A stretch of 64,000 bases of DNA from Propionispora sp. 2/2-37 (GCF_001298735.1 NZ_CYSP01000013.1:78941-142940); one strand, 5' to 3'. Positions 8,636 through 17,695 are shown, numbered from the stretch's first letter. Translations and numbers: made by a program. The notes: a model not told the origin generated them from the sequence alone.

Positions 8636-10033
8636 ATGTCTTATTTTCATGGTGAAAATGATTTACGGGCTGAGGAGGTGGAAGCATTACTGAAGGCGCA
8701 GCAGGAATATGCATGGCTGCATTTGACCAATCACTCATTGCTGGAGAATCAGGAACCGCAGATCATGGTGGAAGGACAGGGTTGCTATATTAAAGATGCA
8801 CGAGGGAAGGAATATCTGGACATGCTGTCCGGCGGAGTATGGTGCGTTAATGTCGGCTACGGCAGGGAAACGCTGGTGGAAGCCGCGGCCCGGCAGTTGA
8901 GAACACTGCCTTACTATGCCGGTAGTGTTGCGAATCCGCCTTATATCCGGCTGGCGGAAAAAATGGCTTCGTTATTGCCGGCCATGCCCCGGCTGTATGT
9001 GTCCAACAGCGGTTCCGAAGCCAATGAAAAAACCTTTAAGATGGCCAGGCTGTATTTCCGGATAAAGTATCCTCATGCCGCAAAATACAAAATTATTTAC
9101 CGGGACCGTGATTATCATGGCAGCACGCTTGCCGTGCTCAGCGCCGGTGGCCAGGAGGAAAGAAAAAACGGATTTGGGCCGCTCCTGGAGGGCTTTGTGA
9201 AAATTCCGCACGCTTGCTGCTACCGGTGTCAGTTCAACAAGGAATATCCCGGCTGCGGTATGGAATGTGCATATGCGCTGGAAGAGGTTATCAAAAAAGA
9301 AGGAGCGGACAGTGTGGCCGCGGTCATTCTTGAGCCGATCACCGCCGGAGGCGGCATTATTCCGCCTGTACCCGAATATTTCCCGATCATCCAAAAGATT
9401 TGCCGGCAGTATGAAGTATTGTTAATTCTGGATGAAGTGGTGAATGGATTTGGCCGGACCGGCAAAATGTTCGGCTACCAGCACTACGATGTCGACCCGG
9501 ATATGATCAGTATGGCCAAGGGGCTTGCCAGTTCGTATATGCCGCTGGCCGGTACTGCCGCTAAAACGTATATTTTTGATCAATTTCTGGCCGCTCCGGA
9601 GGACTATTTCGGTTATTTCCGGGACATCAGCACCTATGGCGGCTGTGCGGCAGCCTGCAGTACGGCCCTTGAAAATATCCGTATTATCGAAGAGGAAGAG
9701 TTGGTAGAGAACAGCGCGGTTGTGGGGCGTTACCTCATGGAAGAGTTAAGCCAGTTCAAAAATCACCCGCTGGTGGGGGATATCCGCGGCAAGGGCTTGC
9801 TTGTCGGCCTGGAGCTGGTAGAGGACAAGAAAACGAAAGCGCCGGTTCAGGAAAGCATTATGGCCGGTATTGTAGGAGACGTGAAAAATCAGGGATATTT
9901 GATTGGCCGCATGGGGCGCAGTGTCCCCGGTTACAACAATGTGCTGACGCTGGCACCGGCGTTGATTATTACGAAAGAGCAGGTGGATGAGGTTGTCAAC
10001 GCTCTGGGCAATGCGTTAACCAGGCTGAAGTAA
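8636..10033 (+). CDS. Class III omega-aminotransferase, possibly taurine/beta-alanine:pyruvate type
   Basis: This PLP-dependent aminotransferase is about 465 residues, starting at the ATG behind AGGGGGG. Fold-type I class III features are YVSNSGSEANEKT, the LDEVVNGFGRTGKMF segment and the PLP lysine in SMAKGLASSY. The start MVEGQGCYIKDARGKEYLDMLSGG and the CYRCQFNKEYPGCGMEC insert resemble proteins annotated as taurine-pyruvate or beta-alanine-pyruvate aminotransferases (from memory, not searched). It would convert an omega-amino compound to the corresponding aldehyde while making alanine or glutamate. Coming after a deiminase and a carbamoylase, it plausibly consumes the amine they release. 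Confidence 0.82.
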   Translation: MSYFHGENDLRAEEVEALLKAQQEYAWLHLTNHSLLENQEPQIMVEGQGCYIKDARGKEYLDMLSGGVWCVNVGYGRETLVEAAARQLRTLPYYAGSVANPPYIRLAEKMASLLPAMPRLYVSNSGSEANEKTFKMARLYFRIKYPHAAKYKIIYRDRDYHGSTLAVLSAGGQEERKNGFGPLLEGFVKIPHACCYRCQFNKEYPGCGMECAYALEEVIKKEGADSVAAVILEPITAGGGIIPPVPEYFPIIQKICRQYEVLLILDEVVNGFGRTGKMFGYQHYDVDPDMISMAKGLASSYMPLAGTAAKTYIFDQFLAAPEDYFGYFRDISTYGGCAAACSTALENIRIIEEEELVENSAVVGRYLMEELSQFKNHPLVGDIRGKGLLVGLELVEDKKTKAPVQESIMAGIVGDVKNQGYLIGRMGRSVPGYNNVLTLAPALIITKEQVDEVVNALGNALTRLK

Positions 10034-10102
10034 CTGTAATGTATCCTGGTATAAGAAGAGGCAGCAGCGAGTAACAAAAAATGAATACCCGCTCAGCATA
10101 GT

Positions 10103-10140
10103 TCCGGATGATCTTAACGGTCATCCGGATGTTTATTTTT
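10103..10140 (+). terminator. Intrinsic terminator of the aminotransferase gene
   Basis: TCCGGATGA (10103-10111) pairs with TCATCCGGA (10121-10129), followed by GTTTATTTTT. Confidence 0.75.
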
Positions 10141-10218
10141 CAGAACATCCCTGGTAATACAGTCAGTCCCTTTTCGTGCCAGTGCCGTGTTCCTGATATG
10201 AGGGATACCGCTTAAGTA

Positions 10219-10266
10219 TTGACATCGAAATCAGGTAGAATTATAATTGATAATGATAATCAATCA
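10219..10266 (+). promoter_or_regulatory. Sigma-A promoter overlapped by a Fur-like box
   Basis: TTGACA at 10219-10224 and TATAAT at 10242-10247 are separated by exactly 17 bases, a consensus promoter. The start region carries TTGATAATGATAATCAATCA (10247-10266), which contains two tandem GATAAT hexamers as in Fur operators. A metal-responsive repressor bound there would block initiation. The transcript would run through the GEMM riboswitch into the chemoreceptor gene. Confidence 0.6.
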
Positions 10267-10390
10267 CATGGTGCTTTGCAGCTTTTGCGGTTCGGCAGTG
10301 AGAAGACAAAGAACAATGAATTTTGATCTTTTTAGAGAGTTATTGTGGTAATCATATTAGATTAAGTTATTCAAATACATATTTGGCAAA

Positions 10391-10500
10391 CTTATTGAAA
10401 AATAAGGACGCAAAGCTATGGGTCTAAAGACTGTACGTCAATGATTGCCAGGTTGCCCTCGAAATAGGTACTAACGTCCGGGCATTTGTCCGGTTTTTTT
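10391..10500 (+). promoter_or_regulatory. GEMM-I c-di-GMP riboswitch with terminator
   Basis: The conserved core GGACGCAAAGCTA (10407-10419), GGTCTAA and the 3' segment GATTGCCAGGTTGCC (10443-10457) match the cyclic-di-GMP-I aptamer. Downstream, CCGGGCA (10478-10484) and TGTCCGG (10487-10493) form a terminator stem followed by seven T residues. The element is in the leader of a methyl-accepting chemotaxis protein gene, a frequent location for this class. Whether ligand turns expression on or off cannot be decided by eye. Confidence 0.85.
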
Positions 10501-10653
10501 GTTTGAGCAGGCAGAATACTTTTTGGTTGTAAAATGAAGAAGGACATGGCTTGTACCTGGGTTCATGAGATTGGTGCAAGTTGAGTCTTTTCTAATTTTG
10601 GGACATATGTACATAGCTGTAGTCATTATTCTTAACGTTTAGGAGAGTGAAAC

Positions 10654-12621
10654 ATGTCAATTAAAACCAAAGTAGTTGTGTTATTATTAATTTCCTTATG
10701 CTTGACCGGACTTATAGTTAGTGGATCTGGTTTATTGGTTCTTTATAGTAAAAATTTTAATAACACACAAGAAAACATGAACGGCCAGGCGGCCCAGCTT
10801 GCCGGTGAAGTCAGTGAATTATTTGCTTCCTTTACCAGAAGCGGGGAGTTCTATGCTAATGATCCCGATTTGAAGTCGGGGGATGCCGCCCGTATACAAG
10901 AGAAAATTGATACTTATTTTGCCGCTACATGGGGGGCTGACCACCTGGTTTTTCTTAATTCTTCGGGAATCCGTGTCGCTACAGCTCCTTACGAAGCCAA
11001 AGCGATTGGGGTCAGTATAGCCGACCGTAAGTTTTTCAAGGATACCATGAATGATCAAAAGTCTCATATTAGCGATGTGATTCTGAATAGAGCAACAGGG
11101 GTTCCTTCGGTCGTCGTTACCCAGCCTGTCAAAACGGAAGACGGAAAAATGGCGGGGATGGTCGTTCAGTCTGTTGATTTGAAAACTTTACAGGATTTTC
11201 TGTCGCAGATCAGAGTGGGAACAGACGGCGTGGTTGCCATCGTTGCGCGGGATGGTTCCGTGGTAGCCCATTCTAATAGCGATATGCTGCATGGAGGGAA
11301 CAAAGTGGCCGAGGAACTTTTACATACTTTGGAAGAAAATCCCGGACGCCTTCTTGCCTATGTAGATTTGGCCGGGAGAGATTCTCTAGCCGTGTCATTG
11401 CCGATCCGGAATACCGATTGGCAGGTGATTCTAAGTCTGCCAATGAGTGAATTTAAAAGCACTTTTTATGAAAGCCTGAAATCCATGCTTATTGCTCTTT
11501 TCATAGGGCTGGTTGTTGTCGGTTTTATTGCCTGGCTATTTCTTATTCGACTTTTGCGTCCTATGGGGCAAATGGTTCAGCAGGTTGCCAGGATTGGCAA
11601 CGGTGATTTGACAGTAGCTATGCAATCCGCAACCCAGGATGAAATTGGTATTCTGGCCCGGGCAATAGCAAGCTCAATCGGGAATTTTCGTAATATGATT
11701 ATCGAAGTGCAGGAGGCCAGCAAACTGGTTTCAGCTTCTTCGGAAGAACTTACAGCCAATACGGATCAATTGACGCAGACTGCCAATCAAATTGCCGAAG
11801 TAATAGCAGAAGTAGCCAGTGGGACAACTAACCAAATGCAGGCTGTAGACAATGCCATGGATGTTGTGGAGCGAATGTCTGCAGGCCTTCAGCAAATTAC
11901 AGCAAATACCGAAAGTGTTTCGGCCATGGCCGGAAAGACATCGGATACGGCCCAGGAAGGTGGTAGAAGTATTCAGGAGGTAAACAATCAGATGGCTAAC
12001 ATCGAAATGTCCGTCACGAATTCGGCGCAGATGGTGGACAAGCTCGGCAGGCGATCGAAGGAAATCGGACAAATTGTTGAAACCATAGCAGGCTTGGCCG
12101 GGCAGACCAATTTGCTGGCTTTAAATGCGGCGATTGAAGCTGCGCGGGCAGGCGAACAGGGGCGTGGTTTTGCTGTAGTGGCAGAAGAGGTAAAAAAACT
12201 TGCCGAACAGTCCCAGTCGGCGGCAGAAGAAATTGCCAATCTGATCAGGGAAACTCAGGAAGATACCGACAAAGCCGTAACGGCCATGGATGAAGGGGTA
12301 AGTGAAGTTAAAAAAGGCAGTGAAGTGGTTCATATAGCAGGACAAGCCTTCCAGGAAATTGGAGGACTTGTAAAACAGGTTTCAGAGCAAATTGCGGATA
12401 TATCCTCAGCGATTGAGCAAATTTCTGATGATAGCCAGCACTTTGTTGGTTCAATAAAAGACATAGCCTTGGTAAGTAAGACGGTGACCAGCCAAAGTCA
12501 AACCGTTTCTGCAGCTACCGAAGAACAAGCCGCATCGCTACATGGGATTGCCTCGTCCGTTGCCGACCTGGCCAAAATGGCGGGAGATCTTCAAAGGATT
12601 GTATCCCAATTTAGGATTTAG
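10654..12621 (+). CDS. Methyl-accepting chemotaxis protein with extracellular Cache-type sensor
   Basis: This 655-residue chemoreceptor has a first membrane segment at about 7-29 and an extracytoplasmic dCache-like region at about 40-270 ([30 protein letters not shown]). A second membrane segment lies near 275-297, followed by HAMP and the long helical signalling domain. The hairpin tip reads [20 protein letters not shown] near 496-515, where CheA and CheW dock. It senses an external small molecule and signals to the flagellar motor or another MCP-linked pathway. The ATG follows TAGGAGAG. Its transcript begins with a c-di-GMP riboswitch, so synthesis is tied to the motile/sessile decision. 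Confidence 0.92.
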   Translation: MSIKTKVVVLLLISLCLTGLIVSGSGLLVLYSKNFNNTQENMNGQAAQLAGEVSELFASFTRSGEFYANDPDLKSGDAARIQEKIDTYFAATWGADHLVFLNSSGIRVATAPYEAKAIGVSIADRKFFKDTMNDQKSHISDVILNRATGVPSVVVTQPVKTEDGKMAGMVVQSVDLKTLQDFLSQIRVGTDGVVAIVARDGSVVAHSNSDMLHGGNKVAEELLHTLEENPGRLLAYVDLAGRDSLAVSLPIRNTDWQVILSLPMSEFKSTFYESLKSMLIALFIGLVVVGFIAWLFLIRLLRPMGQMVQQVARIGNGDLTVAMQSATQDEIGILARAIASSIGNFRNMIIEVQEASKLVSASSEELTANTDQLTQTANQIAEVIAEVASGTTNQMQAVDNAMDVVERMSAGLQQITANTESVSAMAGKTSDTAQEGGRSIQEVNNQMANIEMSVTNSAQMVDKLGRRSKEIGQIVETIAGLAGQTNLLALNAAIEAARAGEQGRGFAVVAEEVKKLAEQSQSAAEEIANLIRETQEDTDKAVTAMDEGVSEVKKGSEVVHIAGQAFQEIGGLVKQVSEQIADISSAIEQISDDSQHFVGSIKDIALVSKTVTSQSQTVSAATEEQAASLHGIASSVADLAKMAGDLQRIVSQFRI

Positions 12622-12737
12622 ACAGTACTAGCTGCGTTTAGCAGACATTGTTTTCTTGTTAGAAGTAACACGGTTATTTGATAAATCATGGAGTGTATCC
12701 CGGAATAAATTCATGGGGATAAACAGGAGGATGGATT

Positions 12738-13718
12738 ATGTCAAATGTAGGATTACGTATTTATTTAGAATTTAATCGGCCACCCAGAGCCTTAGTTGAA
12801 GGATTTGCCGGGATACCGGTAGCCAATATAGCCGATAACATGAATCGCATGTCGTGCATGGATGCCAGAATTCGCCCCATAAATGAGACAGCGTTACTAG
12901 GACCGGCTTTTACTGTCAGGTCACGTCCCGGCGATAATCTTATGCTTAATAAGGCACTTGACCTGGCACAGCCTGGCGATATTGTGGTGGTAGATGTACA
13001 GGGCGATTTGACCCATTCCGTTATGGGAGAACTAATGGCGCTGTGGGGCAGGAAGAGGGGAATCGGCGGTTTTATTATTGATGGCGCTATTCGGGATGTT
13101 GGGGCACTAAAGACAATGGATATACCTATTTATGCGGCAGGGGTCACACCGGCTGGTCCTTACAAAGACGGACCCGGAGAAATCAATGTCCCGGTCGTTT
13201 GCGGCGGTGTAGCCGTTCATCCGGGAGATATACTGGTTGGTGATGAAGACGGAGTTGTTGTCATTAACCCGTTTGATGCTGAGGGTTTATTAGAAAAATC
13301 CAGAGCGACATTGCGTAAAGAAGACGCGATTCTGAATGATATTGACAACATGACCTGGGACCGGACATGGATTGAGCGAATCCTTAAGGAACGCGGTGTT
13401 GCTGTTTTACAGGAAAACCGGAGTTTTTCCCGTGCCGATATTTATGAACCGGTAACGGTTGTTCTGGAGGGAAGAGCGTCCACGCAGCCGGCGACGGCAA
13501 TCAATATCAGCAATGGAGGAATCATATTGCAAGTGGAGCAGCCTTTGGAAAATGACCAGTTGATCCGGTTAACCCTGCCGCGAAAATTAGGCAATGTCGA
13601 GATAAAGGCCAAAGTCATCTGGCAGCAGGGAAATAACTATGGTTGCAAATTTGTAGATATGTCCAGCGACGTACAGGCAATATTGGATTCCGTTGCCTAT
13701 TATTGCCGGAAAAATTAG
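12738..13718 (+). CDS. RraA-like aldolase/decarboxylase domain fused to a PilZ domain
   Basis: This 326-residue protein joins two domains. Residues about 1-220 are RraA-like (HMG/CHA aldolase, oxaloacetate decarboxylase family), with GELMALWG at 97-104 and GAIRDVGAL at 116-124 (Arg119-Asp120 being the metal/substrate pair). Residues about 226-322 look like PilZ. They have RSFSR at 228-232 matching RxxxR and NISNGG at 256-261 matching D/NxSxxG, the two motifs that hold c-di-GMP, then a beta-barrel ending in GCKFVDMS. RraA-family enzymes cleave or decarboxylate small oxo-acids. A PilZ tail would make that activity or location c-di-GMP-responsive (inference). The ATG has AGGAGG, and the gene follows the riboswitch-controlled chemoreceptor. 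Confidence 0.8.
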   Translation: MSNVGLRIYLEFNRPPRALVEGFAGIPVANIADNMNRMSCMDARIRPINETALLGPAFTVRSRPGDNLMLNKALDLAQPGDIVVVDVQGDLTHSVMGELMALWGRKRGIGGFIIDGAIRDVGALKTMDIPIYAAGVTPAGPYKDGPGEINVPVVCGGVAVHPGDILVGDEDGVVVINPFDAEGLLEKSRATLRKEDAILNDIDNMTWDRTWIERILKERGVAVLQENRSFSRADIYEPVTVVLEGRASTQPATAINISNGGIILQVEQPLENDQLIRLTLPRKLGNVEIKAKVIWQQGNNYGCKFVDMSSDVQAILDSVAYYCRKN

Positions 13719-13738
13719 ATTCATAGGTGGTGGGTTGC

Positions 13739-14197
13739 ATGAGTTGGGATAGTATCCCTATATTAATTATCCTGGTATTGGCAGCTATCGGCAATAATCA
13801 TACGGTAACTATCGCTGCGGTAGTATTATTATTGATACAAAAACTAGGGCTGGTCAATTGCTTTTCTTTCATTGATAATTATGGAATGAACGCCGGTATT
13901 ATCATTCTGACAATAGCTGTTTTAAGTCCGGTGGCACAAGGTCGGATAGCAAGTAATGAAATAGCGGGCTTATTTAAAGCTCCTGTTGGTATTGTAGCCA
14001 TTATCATTGGAATTTTGGTAGCCTGGATTGCCGGCCAGGGCGTATTTTTTATGAAAGAATCACCGGAAATTACCACAGCCTTGATTGTCGGCACAATAAT
14101 CGGTGTCTGCTTCTTCCGGGGATTACCGGTAGGCCCGTTGATTGCGGGCGGTATGGTTGCACTTGTGGTTAATCTACTTGGCCTGGTAAAACGTTGA
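13739..14197 (+). CDS. DUF441 (UPF0756) membrane protein
   Basis: This integral membrane protein of about 152 residues has four or more hydrophobic helices and the family signature LSPVAQGRIA in the middle. The start at ATG 13739 is preferred to an upstream GTG because AGGTGGTGG precedes it. Only 20 bases separate it from the RraA-PilZ stop, so the two are probably co-transcribed. The family has no established function. Confidence 0.8.
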   Translation: MSWDSIPILIILVLAAIGNNHTVTIAAVVLLLIQKLGLVNCFSFIDNYGMNAGIIILTIAVLSPVAQGRIASNEIAGLFKAPVGIVAIIIGILVAWIAGQGVFFMKESPEITTALIVGTIIGVCFFRGLPVGPLIAGGMVALVVNLLGLVKR

Positions 14198-14320
14198 ATC
14201 CTTAAGCTTCGGGTATTTCCCGCTGACTGCGGACGCTGATGAAAACCTGGGATGACAGGAACGATGAATTTGTGCCGGGAAAGGTTGGAAGCATCAGGGC
14301 AATAGTGAAAGTATGTAAAA

Positions 14321-14360
14321 TACCGTGATACGCTTTAATTAGAGCGTATCACGGTATTTA
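14321..14360. terminator. Strong hairpin terminator between convergent genes
   Basis: TACCGTGATACGCT (14321-14334) and AGCGTATCACGGTA (14343-14356) form a perfect 14-bp stem, with TTTAT on the plus side. It lies between the DUF441 gene and the oppositely oriented spore-protein gene and may serve both. Confidence 0.75.
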
Positions 14361-14402
14361 TGTTTCCTAATGTCGGTCGTCGCCGTACTGGTTTCCCTAT
14401 CC

Positions 14403-14663
14403 CTAAACGGTATGGTCCGTACGCCCTGACGCCTTAGCTTCAACTGCCTCCTTTTGAGCGTTTTCGGCCATAGAAGCTTCTGCCATTTCTATCATGCGCT
14501 TTACTTTTTCGCCGCCAATTTTACCACCGATTTTGCCGACTTGCTGTGTGGTAAGGTCTTCGTTATGACCCTGGTCGAGCGGTATGCCCAGTTGCCGTGC
14601 CACTTCATGCTTGTCGGGCAGTGAGTTGTTCAGTTCTTCCATAGTATCGAGCCGTTCTTTCAT
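14403..14663 (-). CDS. Alpha/beta-type small acid-soluble spore protein
   Basis: This 86-residue protein contains the SASP core: HEVARQLGIPL near the N-terminus and GGKIGGEKVKRMIEMAEASMA in the second half, with the conserved glycines and the KRMIEMAE helix. These proteins coat spore DNA and protect it against UV and hydrolysis. GPR protease degrades them at germination, usually cutting near an E-[IV]-A motif like the EVA seen here. The tail AKASGRTDHTV is an unusual extension. The ATG follows GGGAGG. It marks the organism as an endospore former. Confidence 0.85.
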   Translation of the reverse strand: MKERLDTMEELNNSLPDKHEVARQLGIPLDQGHNEDLTTQQVGKIGGKIGGEKVKRMIEMAEASMAENAQKEAVEAKASGRTDHTV

Positions 14664-14776
14664 ATGCTCAAACCTCCCTTTTCATACTATCCTTCTCTTT
14701 GGTATTGTTTCCGGATCGCTAAAGCAATAATCCTATTTATTTTTGCTATTTGCAGAACACAAAAAGGAGGATTTGA

Positions 14777-15916
14777 TTAATGCCATTTAGGAATAATCAT
14801 GGAGGAAAGGAACGAGACCAGCGGCACGGTCAAAATGATGCCGATCGTTCCGGAGATGCCCTGCATGATTTCAATGCCAATATTGTAGGAATTAATCAAT
14901 TGCAGGTAGGGCAGGTCATAGGAATAATTCAGCATGAGCAAGCCAAGAGAACTGCCGGTAAAGGCCAGTATGAGCGTGTTGCACATAGTGCCCATTGTAT
15001 CCCGGCCGATCGTCATGCCCGAAGCGAATAATTCGGCAACCGTCGCATCCGGTTTTTTATCATAAATTTCGTTGACGGCTGAGGCAATAGACATCGAAAT
15101 ATCCATGACTGCTCCCAAAGCCGATATTAAGATGCCGGCAAAAAGCAGTTCGCCGATACGCACGGGCGTGTTTTGCGCCAGAAATAACAGGTTTTCAATT
15201 TCTCCTACATTATAGCCGTTGATACCGGCGCAGAGACCGAACAGCCAGGCGGAAATACCGGCAATGAGCACACCGCCCAGTGAGCCGGTTACGGCGCAAA
15301 CGGTTTTGCCCGTCCAGCCGCCGATAAGGTAGAGGGTAACAAACGTAGTGATAAAGGAAACCGTAATGGCTGACAAAAATGGCGAAATTCCCCGGTAGAT
15401 CATCGGAAGCAGCAGATAAAAAATGCAGACAAAAGTAAAAATAAGCCCTAAAGCCGATTTAATTCCGCTCTTGCCGCCGATTAGCGCAAGCAGCAGCAAA
15501 AAGATGAGCAAAAAGCCAAATACGACCCATTCCCGGTCACGACTGTACACTGTCGTGACGGAGGCGTCGCCGTTTACGCTGCTGATGGTGATGACACTCA
15601 TGCCCGGGCGGCAGGCTGTTCCAAACAGCATGCCGTCCGGGCTGACAGCGTCGACTATTTTACCTTTATTAGGGCCGGTAGCCATCTGCAAACGGACTTG
15701 CTGATTGCCATAGCGGTTGCCGTCTTCCGCCAAATTATCCGTGACGATTTCAACAACCGTTGCCTTTTCAAAAGTCCTACCCGCGGTATTGACCAGTGAG
15801 ACCTTTTCTGTCGTATGATTAAACCAGTGCAAAAACAAAGCAAGAACAATGGTCAGCAAACAGACCATGGTCTTAGTAAAAAGTTCCTTTTTGCCGATTC
15901 TTGAAATAGCTTGCAT
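14777..15916 (-). CDS. YibE/F-family membrane protein
   Basis: This protein is about 379 residues, with an N-terminal membrane anchor and an extracytoplasmic stretch (NQQVRLQMATGPNKGKIVDAV). Six or more closely packed helices follow, containing GISAWLFGLCAGINGYNVG and AVMDISMSIASAVNEIYDK, the hallmark of YibE/F proteins. The ATG at 15916 sits behind GGGGAGGA. The molecular function of the family is not established, though a transport role has been suggested. It lies downstream of the phosphatase gene with a hairpin between. Confidence 0.85.
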   Translation of the reverse strand: MQAISRIGKKELFTKTMVCLLTIVLALFLHWFNHTTEKVSLVNTAGRTFEKATVVEIVTDNLAEDGNRYGNQQVRLQMATGPNKGKIVDAVSPDGMLFGTACRPGMSVITISSVNGDASVTTVYSRDREWVVFGFLLIFLLLLALIGGKSGIKSALGLIFTFVCIFYLLLPMIYRGISPFLSAITVSFITTFVTLYLIGGWTGKTVCAVTGSLGGVLIAGISAWLFGLCAGINGYNVGEIENLLFLAQNTPVRIGELLFAGILISALGAVMDISMSIASAVNEIYDKKPDATVAELFASGMTIGRDTMGTMCNTLILAFTGSSLGLLMLNYSYDLPYLQLINSYNIGIEIMQGISGTIGIILTVPLVSFLSSMIIPKWH

Positions 15917-15934
15917 AGTTCCTCCCCTAATTAT

Positions 15935-15973
15935 AGACAGTACAAACAGGTTTGTAGCCTGCCTGTACTGTCT
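15935..15973 (-). repeat. Inverted repeat between phosphatase and yibE/F-like genes
   Basis: AGACAGTACA (15935-15944) and TGTACTGTCT (15964-15973) form a perfect 10-bp stem with further pairing inside. Only a weak T stretch follows on the minus strand, so it could be a leaky terminator or a processing site rather than a full stop. Confidence 0.5.
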
Positions 15974-15983
15974 GGTAATCATT

Positions 15984-17498
15984 TCAGTTGCGGGTTCCCG
16001 TTTTTATAATCTTATATGGAGTTGATCCGGCAAGTATTTCTCCCGTTGTTGCATCGAAGGTTGTGACTGAAAAACTGTTATTGTCAATGGCGATTACGGC
16101 ATAAGACGGTGTCCAGGTCTGGCTTCTTTCCGCAATATAATTTTGCTGAACAGCAATCAAATTGTAGAATTTACTGCCTGTAGCCGAATTGGCTTCCAGA
16201 TAAACGGTACCCTTAGGGTTGGTGATGGTTCCGCCGACCTGAGAACTTACAATGTGATAAGCGTTGTTTGCGGCAAGGTAGGGGGCTTTTTCGGCCGGAG
16301 AAGAGCTTGCTTTGACCGGTGAGGAACTAAAAACAGGATGGTTTTTACCATCGCCAGTCAACTGATAGGTCCTGGAATAGGTATGATCATGACCCTGCAG
16401 CACAACATCAACAGCATATTTGTCGAATAAAGGCGTAAGCTGTGTCCTTAGCACGATGCCGTCCGAGTCTGAATGGTCATAACCGGAACCATAAATGTCC
16501 TGATGGAACATCACGATCCGCCATTTTTTGTCGCCGTGCAGCTGAATTGCTTTTTTCATGACATTTTCATGAGTCTGACAGTTATAGTTATTGGTATCAA
16601 GCACAATAAATAATGCGTTGCCGTAAGTATAATAATAATCGGTGCCGGCGGCTGTCCGGCCGAGAGTATAGATGGATTCGGCGCCATCAAATGTATTGGG
16701 ATTGTTAAAATGGTTGGAGTAGTTGTTAAATTTGGAATCATGGTTGCCGATCAGTGTAGATAATGGAATACTGCGTAAGATCGACGGATTTAGAAATCCT
16801 GCGTATTCATATTCCTGATTTTCGCCATTGGCGGTATCGTTAATCTGATCGCCGACCGATATGATGAAGCTAAGGTCCGGATTTTTTTTCACGGCCATTT
16901 GTAAGGTTTTATTCCAGTTAAAAGAATCATTTCTGGCCGCGATTAATTTGGCCATTGTTTCTCCTTCGGAGGAAATTTGTCCGTTGGATGCGCCAATCTG
17001 GGGATCACCGACATACAGTGCCTTAAAAGACGAAAAACTGTGCGTGCGGTATTGCGCAGGCGCGCTTTCCCGGCCATTGCTAATGTAAGTATAGTAGTAT
17101 GTAGTGTTTTCTTTTAATTTATCGACAGTTACTTTGTTAGCGTAATATTGAATGCCGTTTTGCTGTTTTATTTTTTCTTGGGTGCCGGTGAATGTTTTGG
17201 CGTTTTTCATATTGGGGGAAGTGGATAATTTAATGACGGGAACCTCGCTGGTATGGGAGTACCAGCCAAAATTGAGTTCAGAGGGATTCCGGCCGACATT
17301 AAGCGCAATTTTTTCGTAATCCTTTTGCACCGTTTCCCATTCCTGTTTCCACGCAGTCCATTCCGCGCGGGGCGTCGCCGCCGGGGAGGAGGCATCGTTC
17401 CAATGCTCGGTGGCTGCAAAGACAGTAAAACCGAGACAGGCAATCATTGCCGTTGCCAGAGTGCAGCGGGCAATTTTTTTACTGACTTTCATCGACAA
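15984..17498 (-). CDS. Exported purple-acid-phosphatase-like metallophosphoesterase
   Basis: This 504-residue protein has a Sec signal peptide (about 1-30, ending FTVFAA) and an N-terminal fibronectin-like domain of purple acid phosphatases (SPAQYRTHSF at its end). A calcineurin-type catalytic domain follows. Metal-binding motifs are GDPQIG, SVGDQIND, GNHD and VLQGHDHTYSRT, in the right order. It should release phosphate from extracellular phosphoesters. A sixfold TTAAC-type repeat pattern upstream suggests phosphate-starvation control, though this is weaker than the two other Pho-like sites in the window. Confidence 0.87.
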   Translation of the reverse strand: MSMKVSKKIARCTLATAMIACLGFTVFAATEHWNDASSPAATPRAEWTAWKQEWETVQKDYEKIALNVGRNPSELNFGWYSHTSEVPVIKLSTSPNMKNAKTFTGTQEKIKQQNGIQYYANKVTVDKLKENTTYYYTYISNGRESAPAQYRTHSFSSFKALYVGDPQIGASNGQISSEGETMAKLIAARNDSFNWNKTLQMAVKKNPDLSFIISVGDQINDTANGENQEYEYAGFLNPSILRSIPLSTLIGNHDSKFNNYSNHFNNPNTFDGAESIYTLGRTAAGTDYYYTYGNALFIVLDTNNYNCQTHENVMKKAIQLHGDKKWRIVMFHQDIYGSGYDHSDSDGIVLRTQLTPLFDKYAVDVVLQGHDHTYSRTYQLTGDGKNHPVFSSSPVKASSSPAEKAPYLAANNAYHIVSSQVGGTITNPKGTVYLEANSATGSKFYNLIAVQQNYIAERSQTWTPSYAVIAIDNNSFSVTTFDATTGEILAGSTPYKIIKTGTRN

Positions 17499-17544
17499 TC
17501 ATCTCCGTTTACAATTATTGGATTTATATGCAGTTGTCATACTC

Positions 17545-17615
17545 ATTATAGAACAATGAAAATAGGAATTTTCTTATTTGCGGTATATTTAACCTAAATT
17601 AACCGTAATTTAACA
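17545..17615 (-). promoter_or_regulatory. Candidate promoter and Pho-like repeats for the phosphatase gene
   Basis: On the minus strand a TATAAT (17545-17550) lies about 47 bases before the start codon. Further upstream, the plus strand reads TTAACC (17589), TTAACC (17599) and TTAACA (17610), direct repeats spaced 10 and 11 bases as in PhoP boxes. The repeats are on the strand opposite to the gene, so the assignment is tentative. Confidence 0.4.
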
Positions 17616-17695
17616 TAGGAAAACAGAAAATGATTGTTTTTGGCCGGACGCCAAAAATCCAACCGCCACTGAGGGTATAACGATAGTATTCATTA

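Noticed and set aside
17253..17597. 114-codon plus-strand frame
   Set aside because: Antisense of the phosphatase signal and fibronectin regions, with no ribosome site.
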